This document shows, in pieces, positions 34,047 through 43,855 of a DNA stretch of 64,000 bases (position 1 is the first letter of the stretch; every line of letters starts with the position of its first letter). The stretch is taken from positions 1 through 64,000 of the forward strand of contig JAPLIC010000035.1 of assembly GCA_026389315.1 (NCBI GenBank). The letters are read 5' to 3'. Below the pieces are notes generated by a model that saw only the letters and a list, made by a program, of their open reading frames with translations, did no database searches and was not told where the DNA came from. Source of the DNA: Cyanobacteriota bacterium. Lineage in GTDB: Bacteria > Cyanobacteriota > Cyanobacteriia > PCC-6307 > Cyanobiaceae. Both the position numbers and the translations under genes were made by a program.

Positions 34047-34763
34047 TCAAGCCACCAGGGTCAGGAACCCCATCAGCCCTGCCGCCAGGGGCCTGTAGCC
34101 CACTGCGGCGAAGCCTGCCTGTCGAGCCAGTTCCATCTGCTGCTGGGCGGTGGGAAAGCGGGCCAGGCTGGTTTCCAAATAGGCGTACTGCTCTTTGAGG
34201 TCCACCAGGCTGGCCACCGGCACGACAACACGGTTGAGATAAAAGTGTTGGAATTGGGCAGCCCCTAGCTGGAAGAGCCCGCCATCCGGGTCGGGGCGGT
34301 TGAAATCGAGCACGGCGGCCCGCCCGCCAGGGCGCAACACCCGACGCAACTCCGCCAACCCCCGGGCCGGATCCACCAGGTTGCGCAGGCCATAGGCCAT
34401 CAGGGCCCCGTCGGCCCAACCGGCGGCCAGGCCCGTTGCCAGGGCATCCCCTTGTTCGAATCGCAGCGGCAACCAGGGTTCTCGGGCCGCCCTCTGGCGG
34501 GCCCGTTGCAGCGGTGCCGCCGCCGCGTCCAGGCCCAGCACCTGGCCGCCGGGGCGCACCTTTTGGGCCAGGACCAGGGCCCCATCGCCGGTGCCACAGC
34601 AAAGGTCCAAAAACTTTTGCCCGGGGCGAGGATCCAGCCAGGCCACGGCCTGGCGTTTCCAGAGGCGGTGGCCCCCCAGGCTCAGCAGGTCATTGAGACG
34701 GTCGTAGCGGGGCGCAACGGTCTCAAACAGCTCGCGGACCGCCTCTTGATCACCGGGGATCAT
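34047..34763 (-). CDS. UbiE/MenG-type demethylquinone methyltransferase
   Basis: VRELFETVAPRYDRLNDLLSLGGHRLWKRQAVAWL ... DLCCGTGDGALVLAQKV. Confidence 0.92.
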   Translation of the reverse strand: MIPGDQEAVRELFETVAPRYDRLNDLLSLGGHRLWKRQAVAWLDPRPGQKFLDLCCGTGDGALVLAQKVRPGGQVLGLDAAAAPLQRARQRAAREPWLPLRFEQGDALATGLAAGWADGALMAYGLRNLVDPARGLAELRRVLRPGGRAAVLDFNRPDPDGGLFQLGAAQFQHFYLNRVVVPVASLVDLKEQYAYLETSLARFPTAQQQMELARQAGFAAVGYRPLAAGLMGFLTLVA

Positions 34764-35106
34764 CTTGAACTTGCGCTACCAGGGGCAGCACGATCGCATC
34801 CAGACTCCCCCAGGCCTCCTGTTCGCCGGGGAGGCGGTGCAGGACAGTGCTGGGCAGCGGGTCGGGACTGGTGAGGGTGAGCACCATCACGGTGGCCAGG
34901 CCCACAGCCGCCGAACACACCATGCAACCGGCCAACATCAGCGAAAATTCCTGCCGATCGGTGGCGGCCTGCATCAGTTGCAGGGCCCAGGCCACCAACG
35001 CCACCACAGCCACTACCAATACCACCGCCAGGATGATCAGCAATGGTGCTTGGAGAGGCGTCGGTGGGACCACAGCAGATAATCCCAAGTAATTTACTTT
35101 TCTCAT
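34750..35106 (-). CDS. Small membrane protein, hypothetical
   Basis: [77 protein letters not shown]; sits between hisF and the UbiE-type gene. Confidence 0.65.
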   Translation of the reverse strand: MRKVNYLGLSAVVPPTPLQAPLLIILAVVLVVAVVALVAWALQLMQAATDRQEFSLMLAGCMVCSAAVGLATVMVLTLTSPDPLPSTVLHRLPGEQEAWGSLDAIVLPLVAQVQDDPR

Positions 35107-35945
35107 TATAACGTCGGCCCCAGGGCGGCTGTGAAGGGCGCCGCATCGGACTCCAGGGGGCGAATCGCCAGGCCACGAGCGAGCAGATCTTCCTTGATCT
35201 CGGCCACCGTCAAGACGCCGTCGTGCAGGAGGGAAGCCAGCAGGGCGGCAGCGGCTCCGCCGCGATCGAGGGCCGCGGCGATGTGGTCGATGCAACCGGC
35301 TCCGCCGGAGGCGATCACCGGCACCGGCACCGCTTCCACCACCGCGCCGGTCAAGTCCAGGTCATAGCCGGCCTGGGTGCCGTCCCCGTCCATGGAGGTC
35401 AGCAGGATTTCGCCAGCCCCCAGGGCCACCACCTGGCGGGCCCAGGCCACGGCATCCAATCCGGTGTTCTCACGGCCGCCTTTGACATACACATCCCATC
35501 CCGGTGCGGCGCCGGCAGCCCGTTCGGCGGCGGTACGGCGCCGGGCATCGATGGCCACCACGATGCACTGACAGCCGAACCGCCCAGCCCCCTGGCCCAC
35601 GAGCTGGGGATCCCGCACGGCGGCCGAGTTGAGACTCACCTTGTCGGCCCCGGCCCGGAGCAGGGCGGTGATGCCATCAACGCTGCTGATGCCACCACCG
35701 ACCGTGAAAGGAATCGTGACGGCATCGGCGGTGCGCCGCACCAGGTCCACCAAAGTGTCCCTGCCCTGGTGGCTGGCGGCGATGTCGAGAAACACCAGCT
35801 CATCGGCCCCGGCCGCCGAATAGCGACAGGCCAGTTCCACCGGATCGCCGGCATCGCGCAGGCCGACAAAATTGACGCCCTTGACGACCCGACCCTCCGC
35901 CACGTCCAGACAGGGAATGATGCGTTTGGCCACCATCGGCGCCAA
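35106..35945 (-). CDS. hisF: Imidazole glycerol phosphate synthase cyclase subunit
   Basis: [36 protein letters not shown]. Confidence 0.97.
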   Translation of the reverse strand: MAPMVAKRIIPCLDVAEGRVVKGVNFVGLRDAGDPVELACRYSAAGADELVFLDIAASHQGRDTLVDLVRRTADAVTIPFTVGGGISSVDGITALLRAGADKVSLNSAAVRDPQLVGQGAGRFGCQCIVVAIDARRRTAAERAAGAAPGWDVYVKGGRENTGLDAVAWARQVVALGAGEILLTSMDGDGTQAGYDLDLTGAVVEAVPVPVIASGGAGCIDHIAAALDRGGAAAALLASLLHDGVLTVAEIKEDLLARGLAIRPLESDAAPFTAALGPTL

Positions 35946-36033
35946 CCCCCCAGAGCTTCTCGGTCCAGCGTGTCAGATGGGCCAGCGGCCCTGGCGCTGT
36001 TAAGGTTTTCTACCCTTTGCCCCTGCCCCAGCC

Positions 36034-36246
36034 ATGGCCCAGGCCGCCATCACCATCGGCTCCAAAGTGCGGGTGCTCAGGGTCCGCGACCGCATTCCCG
36101 CAGACCTCGTCTCGACCCTGAAGGCCGATCCCACCGGCACTGTGAAGGGATACCGGGTCACCGACGGCAAGGGCATCGGCGTGGTCGTCGACCTCAACGG
36201 AGGCGGCACCACCTGGTTCTTCGACGACGAAATCGCCCCCGCCTGA
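36034..36246 (+). CDS. petP: Cytochrome b6f complex-associated PetP (DUF2862)
   Basis: 70 aa MAQAAITIGSKVRVLRVRDRIPADLVSTLKADPTGTVKGYRVTDGKGIGVVVDLNGGGTTWFFDDEI. Confidence 0.85.
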   Translation: MAQAAITIGSKVRVLRVRDRIPADLVSTLKADPTGTVKGYRVTDGKGIGVVVDLNGGGTTWFFDDEIAPA

Positions 36247-36272
36247 ACGGCCCCTCCCTGCGGCGAGCACCC

Positions 36273-37277
36273 GTGACCGAACCAACCCCAAGCCAAGCCC
36301 CTGCGGAGAAGAAGGGCAGCGCCACCCGCCAGATCCTTGGTATGAAGGGGGCGAGCACCACCTCCAACATCTGGAAGATCCGGCTGCAGCTGATGAAGCC
36401 GGTCACCTGGATCCCCCTGATCTGGGGGGTGCTGTGTGGCGCCGCTGCCTCAGGCCACTTCCAGTGGCGCCCCCAGGAGGTGCTGGCCTCTTTGGCCTGC
36501 ATGTTGATGAGCGGTCCCCTGTTGGCCGGGTACACCCAGACCCTCAACGACTTCTACGACCGCGACATCGACGCCATCAACGAGCCCTACCGGCCGATCC
36601 CCTCCGGGGCGATCCCCTTGGGGCAGGTCAAGCTGCAGATCATCGTGCTGCTGTTGGCGGGGCTGGGTGTGGCCTACGGCCTCGATCGCTGGGCCGGCCA
36701 CACCACGCCGGTGCTGCTGTTGTTGGCCTTGGCTGGTTCGTTCGTCAGTTACATCTATTCCGCCCCGCCCCTCAAACTCAAACAAAACGGCTGGTTGGGC
36801 AACTACGCCCTGGGCGCCAGCTACATCGCCCTGCCCTGGTGGGCGGGCCAGGCCCTGTTTGGCCAGCTCACCTGGACGACGGCGCTGTTGACCCTGGCCT
36901 ACAGCCTGGCCGGATTGGGCATCGCCGTGGTCAACGACTTCAAGAGTGTGGAAGGGGACAAGGCGCTTGGGCTGCAGTCCCTGCCTGTGGCCTTTGGCAT
37001 CAAGCGGGCCAGTTGGATCAGCGCCGCCATGATCGACCTGTTCCAGTTGGCCATGGTGGCCGTATTGATCGCAATCGGTCAGAATCTGTCTGCCGTGATT
37101 CTGGTGCTGCTGATTATTCCCCAGATCACCTTTCAGGACATCTGGCTGTTGCGCGATCCGGTGGCCTTTGATGTCAAATACCAGGCCAGTGCCCAGCCTT
37201 TTTTGGTGCTTGGCATGCTGGTTACGGCCCTGGCGATTGGACATAGCAACCTGATTGCGGGGACTTTGGCGCTTTGA
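36273..37277 (+). CDS. chlG: Chlorophyll synthase
   Basis: GTG start; NDFYDRDIDAINEPYRPIPSGAI ... NDFKSVEGDKALGLQSLPVAFG. Confidence 0.95.
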   Translation: MTEPTPSQAPAEKKGSATRQILGMKGASTTSNIWKIRLQLMKPVTWIPLIWGVLCGAAASGHFQWRPQEVLASLACMLMSGPLLAGYTQTLNDFYDRDIDAINEPYRPIPSGAIPLGQVKLQIIVLLLAGLGVAYGLDRWAGHTTPVLLLLALAGSFVSYIYSAPPLKLKQNGWLGNYALGASYIALPWWAGQALFGQLTWTTALLTLAYSLAGLGIAVVNDFKSVEGDKALGLQSLPVAFGIKRASWISAAMIDLFQLAMVAVLIAIGQNLSAVILVLLIIPQITFQDIWLLRDPVAFDVKYQASAQPFLVLGMLVTALAIGHSNLIAGTLAL

Positions 37278-39658
37278 CTCGCCTGGAACCCGATCAACGG
37301 CTTCCGGAACCCCGCTGGGGCCCCGCCCTGCGTCGCCGGGACAATGCAGGCCGCCTCGCTCCCGCCCGCCAGCCCGATCGTCGCCCGTCCAGTCTCTGGT
37401 GGCCGGCCCTGTTGGCCGGTGGCTTGGGCGTGGCTGCCGCCTTCGGCCAAAACCTTTTGGTGTCCGGCTTCGATTCCCTGCTCCCCGATGCCCGCGGCAT
37501 CAGCGCTTTTTCGCGACCGGGCACCCTCACCATCTTGTCGGCCGATGGTGATGTGGTCTTCAAGCAGGGTCCGGCCACCCGGGAGAAGCTGCCCAGCGGC
37601 CAGATGCCCCTGTTGCTGCAAAAGGCCTTCGTGGCCGCTGAGGATCGCCGCTTTTATCAGCATGATGGGATCGACAACCTCGGCATCGTGCGCGCCATGC
37701 TGCGCAACCTCAGCCAGGGGTCGGTGGAGGAGGGCGCCAGCACGATCACCCAGCAGCTGGCCCGTACGGTGTTTCTGAGCCAGGATCGCACCCTTTGGCG
37801 CAAGCTGAAGGAGGCGGCTCTGGCGGGCAAGATCGAGCGTCAACTCACCAAGAAGCAGATTCTTGAGCAATATCTCAATTATGTTTATTTAGGCTCTAGT
37901 GCCTATGGAGTTTCTGATGCTTCTTGGGTTTATTTCTCTAAAAAACCAGATCAACTCACCCTGCCTGAAGCGGCCCTGATTGCCGGCTTGCCACCAGCGC
38001 CTTCCGTCTACTCACCCCTGGTCAATCCAAAGCTGGCCCTGGAGCGCCGCGCCACGGTGCTGAGGCGAATGCGTGAGATGGGCTATATCGACGACCGCCA
38101 GCTTGAAACGGCTCAAGCCGCGCCCATCGGTCTTAAGCCCGCAGAACCCAAGTATTTCGTCAATCCCGCCCCCTGGTTCACCAGTTGGTTGGAGCTGGAG
38201 CTGCCCAAGGTCCTCACCAAGGAGCAACTTGAGGTGGGCGGCCTCACGATTCACACCGGCCTCAAGCCTGAATGGCAGGCCCGCGCCCAGGAGGCTGTCA
38301 ATACTTACGCCTCAGGCGGCATGGAAGGGGCCCTGGTGGCCATGGAGCCTGGAACCGGCTTGGTGCGGGCCATGGTGGGCGGCACGGATTGGGAACGCAG
38401 CCAGTTCAACCGGGCCATTCAGGCCCTGCGTTCGCCCGGTTCCACCTTCAAACTTTTCGCTTATACAGCCGCCCTGCAATACGGCATGCGGCCAGAAGAC
38501 ACCATTGCCAATCGCGAGCGCTGCTACCAGGATGGTTGGCCCCCCAAGCGCTTCTGCATCCCCGGCAGCGGCGGCCGCGTCACGCTGCTGACGGCCGTTA
38601 CTAATTCCATCAATCCCGCCGCCGTGGCTACGGCCGAAAAGGTGGGTTATCCCCGAGTCATCGGCGTGGCCCGCCAGCTTGGCATCACCGGCGAGATAGG
38701 GGAATACCCCTCCATGGTGCTGGGGGCCAATGAGAAATACGTGCTCGAAATGACGGCCGCCTACGCGGCGATCAATAACCGTGGCCTGTATGTGACGCCC
38801 ACACCTTTCGATCTGATTTATGGCCCCGATGGCGCCTTGATCTGGAGTCGACGCCAGAAGGCCAAGCCCCCCCGTCGCGCTGTCAGCAGCGATGTGGCCG
38901 ACGCCATGACGTACATGTTGCAAAACGTGGTTCGCGCTGGTACCGGCCGCCCTGCGGGTCTGGCCGATCGGCCGGTGGCGGGCAAGACCGGCACCGCCGA
39001 GGGGGGCCGTGACCTGTGGTTCATCGGTTCGATTCCCCAGCTCACCACGGCAGTTTGGTTTGGTTACGACGAAAACTGGAAGACCAGCAGCAGCAGCGTG
39101 CAGGCCGCCTATGCCTGGAACTCCTTCATGTCGAGGATCGTCAAAGACATCCCCGTTCGCGAGTTTCCCCCCAAGCCCGAACTCACCGGAGAATTCATCC
39201 CCTACGTCCCCCCCAAGCTGCGCGACAAGGGCAAAGCCAAGGACAACAACAGCCCCCCCCCGGCAGCGCCCGATCGCTGGGAGCCCCCGTCCAGTTGGAT
39301 GCCCCCCCCAACCGAGCCCAATCGGTCCGAAGAGGCTCCCCGCCGTCGCTGGCAACCGGAGCCCATTGATCCGCTCCCCGCTGACCCTGGTGCCACCCGT
39401 CAAAGCGAGCCGCCGGCCGAGGAAAGGCCCCGCTGGCAGCCACCCGCCCGGGAAGAACGCCCCTGGCAACCGCCGGCTGCGGAGCAACGCCGCTGGCAAC
39501 CGCCAGTCCGGGAGGAACGGCGTGCCGAGCCACCGGCCCCCGCACCCCCGCCCGCTGCGGCCCCTGCTGCGGCGCCGGCCCCCGTCGCCGCCCCGGCGCC
39601 AGCCCCGGCCCCGCCGCCGCCGCCACCGCCGGTGAGCCCGCCGCCGCCCCTTCCCTAG
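37274..39658 (+). CDS. Class A penicillin-binding protein (PBP1A) with proline-rich repetitive C-terminal tail
   Basis: Transglycosylase EDRRFYQHDGID, EGASTITQQLAR; transpeptidase SPGSTFKLF, KTGTAEGGRDLWFIG; tail with RWQPPAREERPWQPP-like repeats and polyproline. Confidence 0.95.
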   Translation: MTRLEPDQRLPEPRWGPALRRRDNAGRLAPARQPDRRPSSLWWPALLAGGLGVAAAFGQNLLVSGFDSLLPDARGISAFSRPGTLTILSADGDVVFKQGPATREKLPSGQMPLLLQKAFVAAEDRRFYQHDGIDNLGIVRAMLRNLSQGSVEEGASTITQQLARTVFLSQDRTLWRKLKEAALAGKIERQLTKKQILEQYLNYVYLGSSAYGVSDASWVYFSKKPDQLTLPEAALIAGLPPAPSVYSPLVNPKLALERRATVLRRMREMGYIDDRQLETAQAAPIGLKPAEPKYFVNPAPWFTSWLELELPKVLTKEQLEVGGLTIHTGLKPEWQARAQEAVNTYASGGMEGALVAMEPGTGLVRAMVGGTDWERSQFNRAIQALRSPGSTFKLFAYTAALQYGMRPEDTIANRERCYQDGWPPKRFCIPGSGGRVTLLTAVTNSINPAAVATAEKVGYPRVIGVARQLGITGEIGEYPSMVLGANEKYVLEMTAAYAAINNRGLYVTPTPFDLIYGPDGALIWSRRQKAKPPRRAVSSDVADAMTYMLQNVVRAGTGRPAGLADRPVAGKTGTAEGGRDLWFIGSIPQLTTAVWFGYDENWKTSSSSVQAAYAWNSFMSRIVKDIPVREFPPKPELTGEFIPYVPPKLRDKGKAKDNNSPPPAAPDRWEPPSSWMPPPTEPNRSEEAPRRRWQPEPIDPLPADPGATRQSEPPAEERPRWQPPAREERPWQPPAAEQRRWQPPVREERRAEPPAPAPPPAAAPAAAPAPVAAPAPAPAPPPPPPPVSPPPPLP

Positions 39659-41109
39659 GCAGCCGGCCCCAACCCTTGCCCCTGGTCGTCTCGATGGCGG
39701 GGTTCCAGGACGGCGACGTAGAAGCCATCCCCAGCCTGGGGCGCCGGCCACCACTGTTGTTGGTGGATCAGGCGCCAGCTTGGATGGCCGGCCAGAAAAG
39801 CAATGACCACCTCGCTGTTTTCCTGGGGATGCACCGTGCAGGTGGCATAAACCAGGCGGCCAGCGGGCCGCAGCAGGGGCGCCAGGCGTTCGAGCAGGCG
39901 TTGTTGCTGCCTGGCCAGTTCAGCAATGCTGTCGGGTTGAAGGCGCCAGCGGGCATCGGCATGGCGGGCCAGGGTTCCCAGCCCCGAGCATGGCGCATCC
40001 ACCAGAATGCGATCAAAGAAACCGCGCCATTGGGGCCGTATTTCGAGCAGGTCGGCGGCGTCGGCCGCAAGCACCTGCAGGCTGGCCATGCCAAGACGCT
40101 CGGCGTTGGCCACCACCTTTTTGAGCCGAGACTCGGAGCGATCCACCGCCCAGATTTCGCCCCGATCGTCCATCAACTCCGCCAGCTGGGTGGACTTGCC
40201 GCCAGGGGCGGCGCAGGCATCCAGCACCCGCTCGCCCGGCTGGGGTGCCAGCAGGGGGGCGATGGCCTGGGCTGTGCGGTCCTGAACGCACCAGTGACCT
40301 TCCTTGAAACCGGGCAGCCCCCGGAGATCGCCGCTGGCCCCGGCTAAGCACAGGCCCCATTCCTGGTCGTCCAAGGCCCGGGCCGTCAGTCCCGCGGCCC
40401 CGAAGGCCGCCAGGACCTCCGCCCGGCTGCTCCGCCGTCGGTTGATCCGCAGGTCGAGGGCCGGGGGGGTGTTGCTGGAGCGTCCAAAGGCCTCGGCCTC
40501 TTCCGGGCGGCACCATTGCAGCAGCTGGGTCGCCAGCCAGGGGGGCAGGGAGTGGCGCAGGGCCAGGCTGTCGGCCGCCGCGTCGGGTAAGGCCAGTCCC
40601 TGCCAAGGATTGAGGGGCGTGGCGGCATCGGCGTGGGTCTCGGCCCCGGGGGCCTGATGGGGGTTGTGGGCCCGGGCCACGGCCCGCAGCAGACCATTGA
40701 CAACTGGAGCCAGCCGGGCAAAGCCCGCTTCCTTGGCCAGCTGAACGCTGGTGTTGACGGCGGCGGAGGCGGGCACCCTGCTGCTGAACAGCAGTTGGTA
40801 GAGCCCGACGTGCAATAACCAGCGCAGCCGGGGTGGCTGGCGGCTGGCCTTGAGCCGGCCATGGGCATCGATCCAGGCATCAAGCAGCAAACGCTGGCGG
40901 ATGGCCCCATAGGCCAGTTCGGTGGCCAGTCCCCGGTCGAGGGGCGCCAGGTTGGTTTTGGCCAGTTCCCGTTCCAGGGCGTTGTCGGCAAAGGCCCCGG
41001 CAGCCACCGCCTCCAGCACCCTCCAGGCCAGGCGCCGAGGGGCGAGACCGTCGGTTTCGGTCGCGAGGGGATTTTGGCGGTCCTTCACGGCTGCTGATCG
41101 CGTTGGCAT
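39655..41109 (-). CDS. rsmB: 16S rRNA (cytosine(967)-C(5))-methyltransferase
   Basis: DACAAPGGKSTQLAELMDDRG ... ILVDAPCSGLGTLARHADARWR. Confidence 0.94.
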   Translation of the reverse strand: MPTRSAAVKDRQNPLATETDGLAPRRLAWRVLEAVAAGAFADNALERELAKTNLAPLDRGLATELAYGAIRQRLLLDAWIDAHGRLKASRQPPRLRWLLHVGLYQLLFSSRVPASAAVNTSVQLAKEAGFARLAPVVNGLLRAVARAHNPHQAPGAETHADAATPLNPWQGLALPDAAADSLALRHSLPPWLATQLLQWCRPEEAEAFGRSSNTPPALDLRINRRRSSRAEVLAAFGAAGLTARALDDQEWGLCLAGASGDLRGLPGFKEGHWCVQDRTAQAIAPLLAPQPGERVLDACAAPGGKSTQLAELMDDRGEIWAVDRSESRLKKVVANAERLGMASLQVLAADAADLLEIRPQWRGFFDRILVDAPCSGLGTLARHADARWRLQPDSIAELARQQQRLLERLAPLLRPAGRLVYATCTVHPQENSEVVIAFLAGHPSWRLIHQQQWWPAPQAGDGFYVAVLEPRHRDDQGQGLGPAA

Positions 41110-41438
41110 TCACTGCGCCAGCGATACCGATGGAGGGGGAGTCGGCCCTGGGGGTCCACCGCAATGCCCTCGGCCAGCAGCAGGTCCCTTTGCATCCAGT
41201 CACTGCCCTGGCGCGACAGGGTCATGGCGACGCGACCCTGGGCATTGACCACCCGGTGCCAGGGCAGGGGGGAAGGCAGGGGCAGCCGTCTGAGGGCCCA
41301 ACCCACTTGCCTGGCGCATCCCCATTCCCCCATCAGTTCAGCGATTTGGCCATAGGTGGCCAATTGGCCGAAGGGGATGCGGGCGACTTGTTGGTAAGCC
41401 CTTTGGTCGAAACTGGTTTCCTTCATCGGCTCCATCAT
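41085..41438 (-). CDS. Alkyltransferase-like (ATL/MGMT-family) DNA-binding protein
   Basis: IPFGQLATYGQIAELMGEWGCARQVGWALRRLPLPSPLPWHRVVNAQG; PWHR replaces the catalytic PCHR. Confidence 0.9.
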   Translation of the reverse strand: MMEPMKETSFDQRAYQQVARIPFGQLATYGQIAELMGEWGCARQVGWALRRLPLPSPLPWHRVVNAQGRVAMTLSRQGSDWMQRDLLLAEGIAVDPQGRLPLHRYRWRSECQRDQQP

Positions 41439-41504
41439 GGGGTGCGGCGCTCGCTGGCCTTGCTGGAGGGCCCCGTCCGGATCCCTTGATTCGCCCCTCT
41501 AATC

Positions 41505-42194
41505 ATGCCCCTGCTTGCGCGCCGTTTCGAACGTCTTCAGTCGGTCCTTGACCACCGCATGGCGGACCTCACCGTGCTTTTGGAGCAGGTGGAGAAGCCG
41601 CACAATCTTTCGGCAATCCTGCGCAGTTGCGATGCGGTGGGGGCGTTGGAGGCCCATGCGGTCTGCCGCGCGGGCCGTCTACCCACGTTCAACAGCACGG
41701 CCCAGGGCAGTCAGAAGTGGGTGCTTCTCAAGCTGCACAGCCACACTGAAGCGGCCATCGCCCAGCTCAAAGAGCGCGGCTTCCGCTTGTATGGCACCCA
41801 TCTGGGCCGCGCCACCGTCGACTATCGCGCCTGTGATTTCACCGGTCCCACGGCCTTTGTGCTGGGGGCCGAGAAGTGGGGACTCAGTGAGACAGCCGCT
41901 TCCCTTGTTGATCAATCCCTGTCCATCCCGATGCGGGGCATGGTGCAGTCGTTGAATGTCTCGGTGGCGGCGGCGATTCTTTTATTCGAGGCCTTGCGCC
42001 AGCGCCAAAGTGCCGGTGTGGTGCCAGAGCATGGAGAAGGTCTGACTGCCGATCAATACGGCCGCCAGCTTTTTGCCTGGTCCTATCCCCGGGTGGCCCG
42101 CTGGTGTGATCAGCAAGGACGGCCCTATCCGGCCCTGACCGCCGAGGGAGAGATTGCCGAGTCCCTGCCGAGGGATGTCAGGTTGCCCCACTGA
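41505..42194 (+). CDS. trmH: tRNA (guanosine(18)-2'-O)-methyltransferase
   Basis: SpoU family: PHNLSAILRSCDAVGALEAHAV ... FVLGAEKWGLS ... IPMRGMVQSLNVSVAAAILLFEALRQR. Confidence 0.94.
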   Translation: MPLLARRFERLQSVLDHRMADLTVLLEQVEKPHNLSAILRSCDAVGALEAHAVCRAGRLPTFNSTAQGSQKWVLLKLHSHTEAAIAQLKERGFRLYGTHLGRATVDYRACDFTGPTAFVLGAEKWGLSETAASLVDQSLSIPMRGMVQSLNVSVAAAILLFEALRQRQSAGVVPEHGEGLTADQYGRQLFAWSYPRVARWCDQQGRPYPALTAEGEIAESLPRDVRLPH

Positions 42195-42246
42195 TCAGGT
42201 TGCCCCACTGATCAAGTGGCCCCCCGGATCAGGTGGCCCCCCGCAT
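42179..42246 (+). repeat. 17-bp tandem repeat (4 units) overlapping the trmH stop codon
   Basis: CAGGTTGCCCCACTGAT x2, CAAGTGGCCCCCCGGAT, CAGGTGGCCCCCCGCAT. Confidence 0.92.
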
Positions 42247-42271
42247 CAGCGGCGGCCATGGCAAGGAGGGA

Positions 42272-42499
42272 CTAGAAGCGAGACCCGCTTTCCAGGCTGC
42301 GGACACTGGGAAGCCAAAGCACCAGGGCCAACACAGCGATCTCCAGCAGCAGCCATTGGCCGCCAAGCAGCACCACCAGGGCGAAAGCCACCGCCAGAAT
42401 GCGCATCAGCATCATCACGACATCGTCGAGCTGCTGGCCTCCCTTGGTCCACAACAAAACAGCCAGACCGAGAAACAGCAGGTCAAGCCACAGGGGCAT
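42272..42499 (-). CDS. Small membrane protein, hypothetical
   Basis: 75 aa, two hydrophobic segments. Confidence 0.6.
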   Translation of the reverse strand: MPLWLDLLFLGLAVLLWTKGGQQLDDVVMMLMRILAVAFALVVLLGGQWLLLEIAVLALVLWLPSVRSLESGSRF

Positions 42500-42552
42500 T
42501 CCCGTGAAAGAACAACTGTTTTCAGTTTAGGTTTCCCAGCCGGGCCGCTGCC

Positions 42553-43851
42553 ATGCACCTCGTTCTTGAGCAAAGTCCCACCCCCATCTACCAGCGGCTG
42601 ATCGCCGGCCTCACCCGGGCCTTGGTGGGGGCGGGCCATCGCATCAGCCTGCTGGATCCGACCGATTTCATCGCTGGGTCCTTTGCTGGCTCCCCAGCTG
42701 GCTCCCCGGATGGCAGCCTGACGCGGCTGGCCTTGGGCCGAGTGGCCGAGGTGGGCCTCCTGCGTTCCTTGTTTTGGGATCGGCTGGACTCCCTTGAGGC
42801 CGATGCCCTGATCATCGTCAGTCCCATCAGCCTGCTGGCCGGCTTCGAGCTGGGGCGGGGCAGGTTTCTCTACGAACAGGCCAAGGCACCCTTGGTTTTT
42901 CTGCACTACGAAGACTGCCTGGGCACCCATCCTTCCCGGCAGCGCATTGAGGCCGCCCTTGGCAGCTACATCGCCAGCGCCGCCCGTTCCCACCATTTTT
43001 GTCTGGAGCCGCGCAATGCCCGGGAGCTGGGGCACTTGAAGCTGGCCACCTCGCCGCTGTTTGCCATCGGCGAGGGGACCTACGAGCCACCGGCCGGGGC
43101 CCCATTGCGCCGGGAGGTTTGCTTCATCGGCCATGTGCATCCAGGCTTTGACTGGGGCGACCAGCCGCCTGAGCTGGCATCAGAGCTGCAGGCCGAAATA
43201 AGGCGCCGTTTGCACCATTTCGACCACCCCCTTGAACCCGCCGCCCTGGCCTACGCCCAGCGGTGCTGCGGGCCCGAATCATCGCCGCTGCAGCGGTTGG
43301 CGGCGAAAGCCTTCTACCGCTCGCTAGCCCACTGTCACTCGTTGGAGTTTCGGGGAGAAGTGCTGCAGCGTTTGGGGGACCGTCGCCTCGATCTCTACGG
43401 TCCCGAGGCCGAGCGGCTGTGCGCCAGCTGGCCAGCCCCAGCCCCAGCGTTTGGCCTGCGGCGCGGCCATCCGGCGACGGAATCGGTGGCCGCCAGCGCG
43501 GCGGTGTATCGCTCGTCGCTGATCAGTCTCAACATCACCGCTTTGCAGTTCGACCAGGCCGTCAGCAACCGGATCCTGGATGTGGCGGCTGCGGGGGGGT
43601 TTCCGCTCACCGATTGGAAAGACGAGTTGGGGGCGATCACGGCGGTCGCTGAGGCCATCAGCTACCGCAGCCTCGAAGAGCTGCGGCACAAGATCGATTA
43701 CTACTGCCACCCGGACCATCGGGCCGAACGGCTCGAAATTGCCACGACCTTGCAGCGCGAGGTGCGAGAGCGTGGCGATTACGGAGCCTTGGCCCAGGCG
43801 ATCGGGGCGGTCCTTGCTGACCTCGCTGTCCCGGGAGGGCGCCCAACTTGA
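42553..43851 (+). CDS. CgeB-like glycosyltransferase family protein
   Basis: C-terminal NITALQFDQAVSNRILDVAAAGGFPLTDWKDEL...AISYRSLEELRHKIDYYCHPDHRAERLEIA; N-terminal repeat GSFAGSPAGSPDGS. Confidence 0.72.
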   Translation: MHLVLEQSPTPIYQRLIAGLTRALVGAGHRISLLDPTDFIAGSFAGSPAGSPDGSLTRLALGRVAEVGLLRSLFWDRLDSLEADALIIVSPISLLAGFELGRGRFLYEQAKAPLVFLHYEDCLGTHPSRQRIEAALGSYIASAARSHHFCLEPRNARELGHLKLATSPLFAIGEGTYEPPAGAPLRREVCFIGHVHPGFDWGDQPPELASELQAEIRRRLHHFDHPLEPAALAYAQRCCGPESSPLQRLAAKAFYRSLAHCHSLEFRGEVLQRLGDRRLDLYGPEAERLCASWPAPAPAFGLRRGHPATESVAASAAVYRSSLISLNITALQFDQAVSNRILDVAAAGGFPLTDWKDELGAITAVAEAISYRSLEELRHKIDYYCHPDHRAERLEIATTLQREVRERGDYGALAQAIGAVLADLAVPGGRPT

Positions 43852-43855
43852 GCGA

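Noticed and set aside
38312-39754. 480-aa minus-strand ORF opposite the PBP1A gene
   Set aside because: Antisense shadow ORF in GC-rich DNA; low-complexity Gly/Arg composition and no recognisable domain, while the + strand has clear PBP motifs.
42179-42246. Considered whether the 17-bp repeats could be a CRISPR array
   Set aside because: Units are directly contiguous without spacers; tandem minisatellite, no cas genes.
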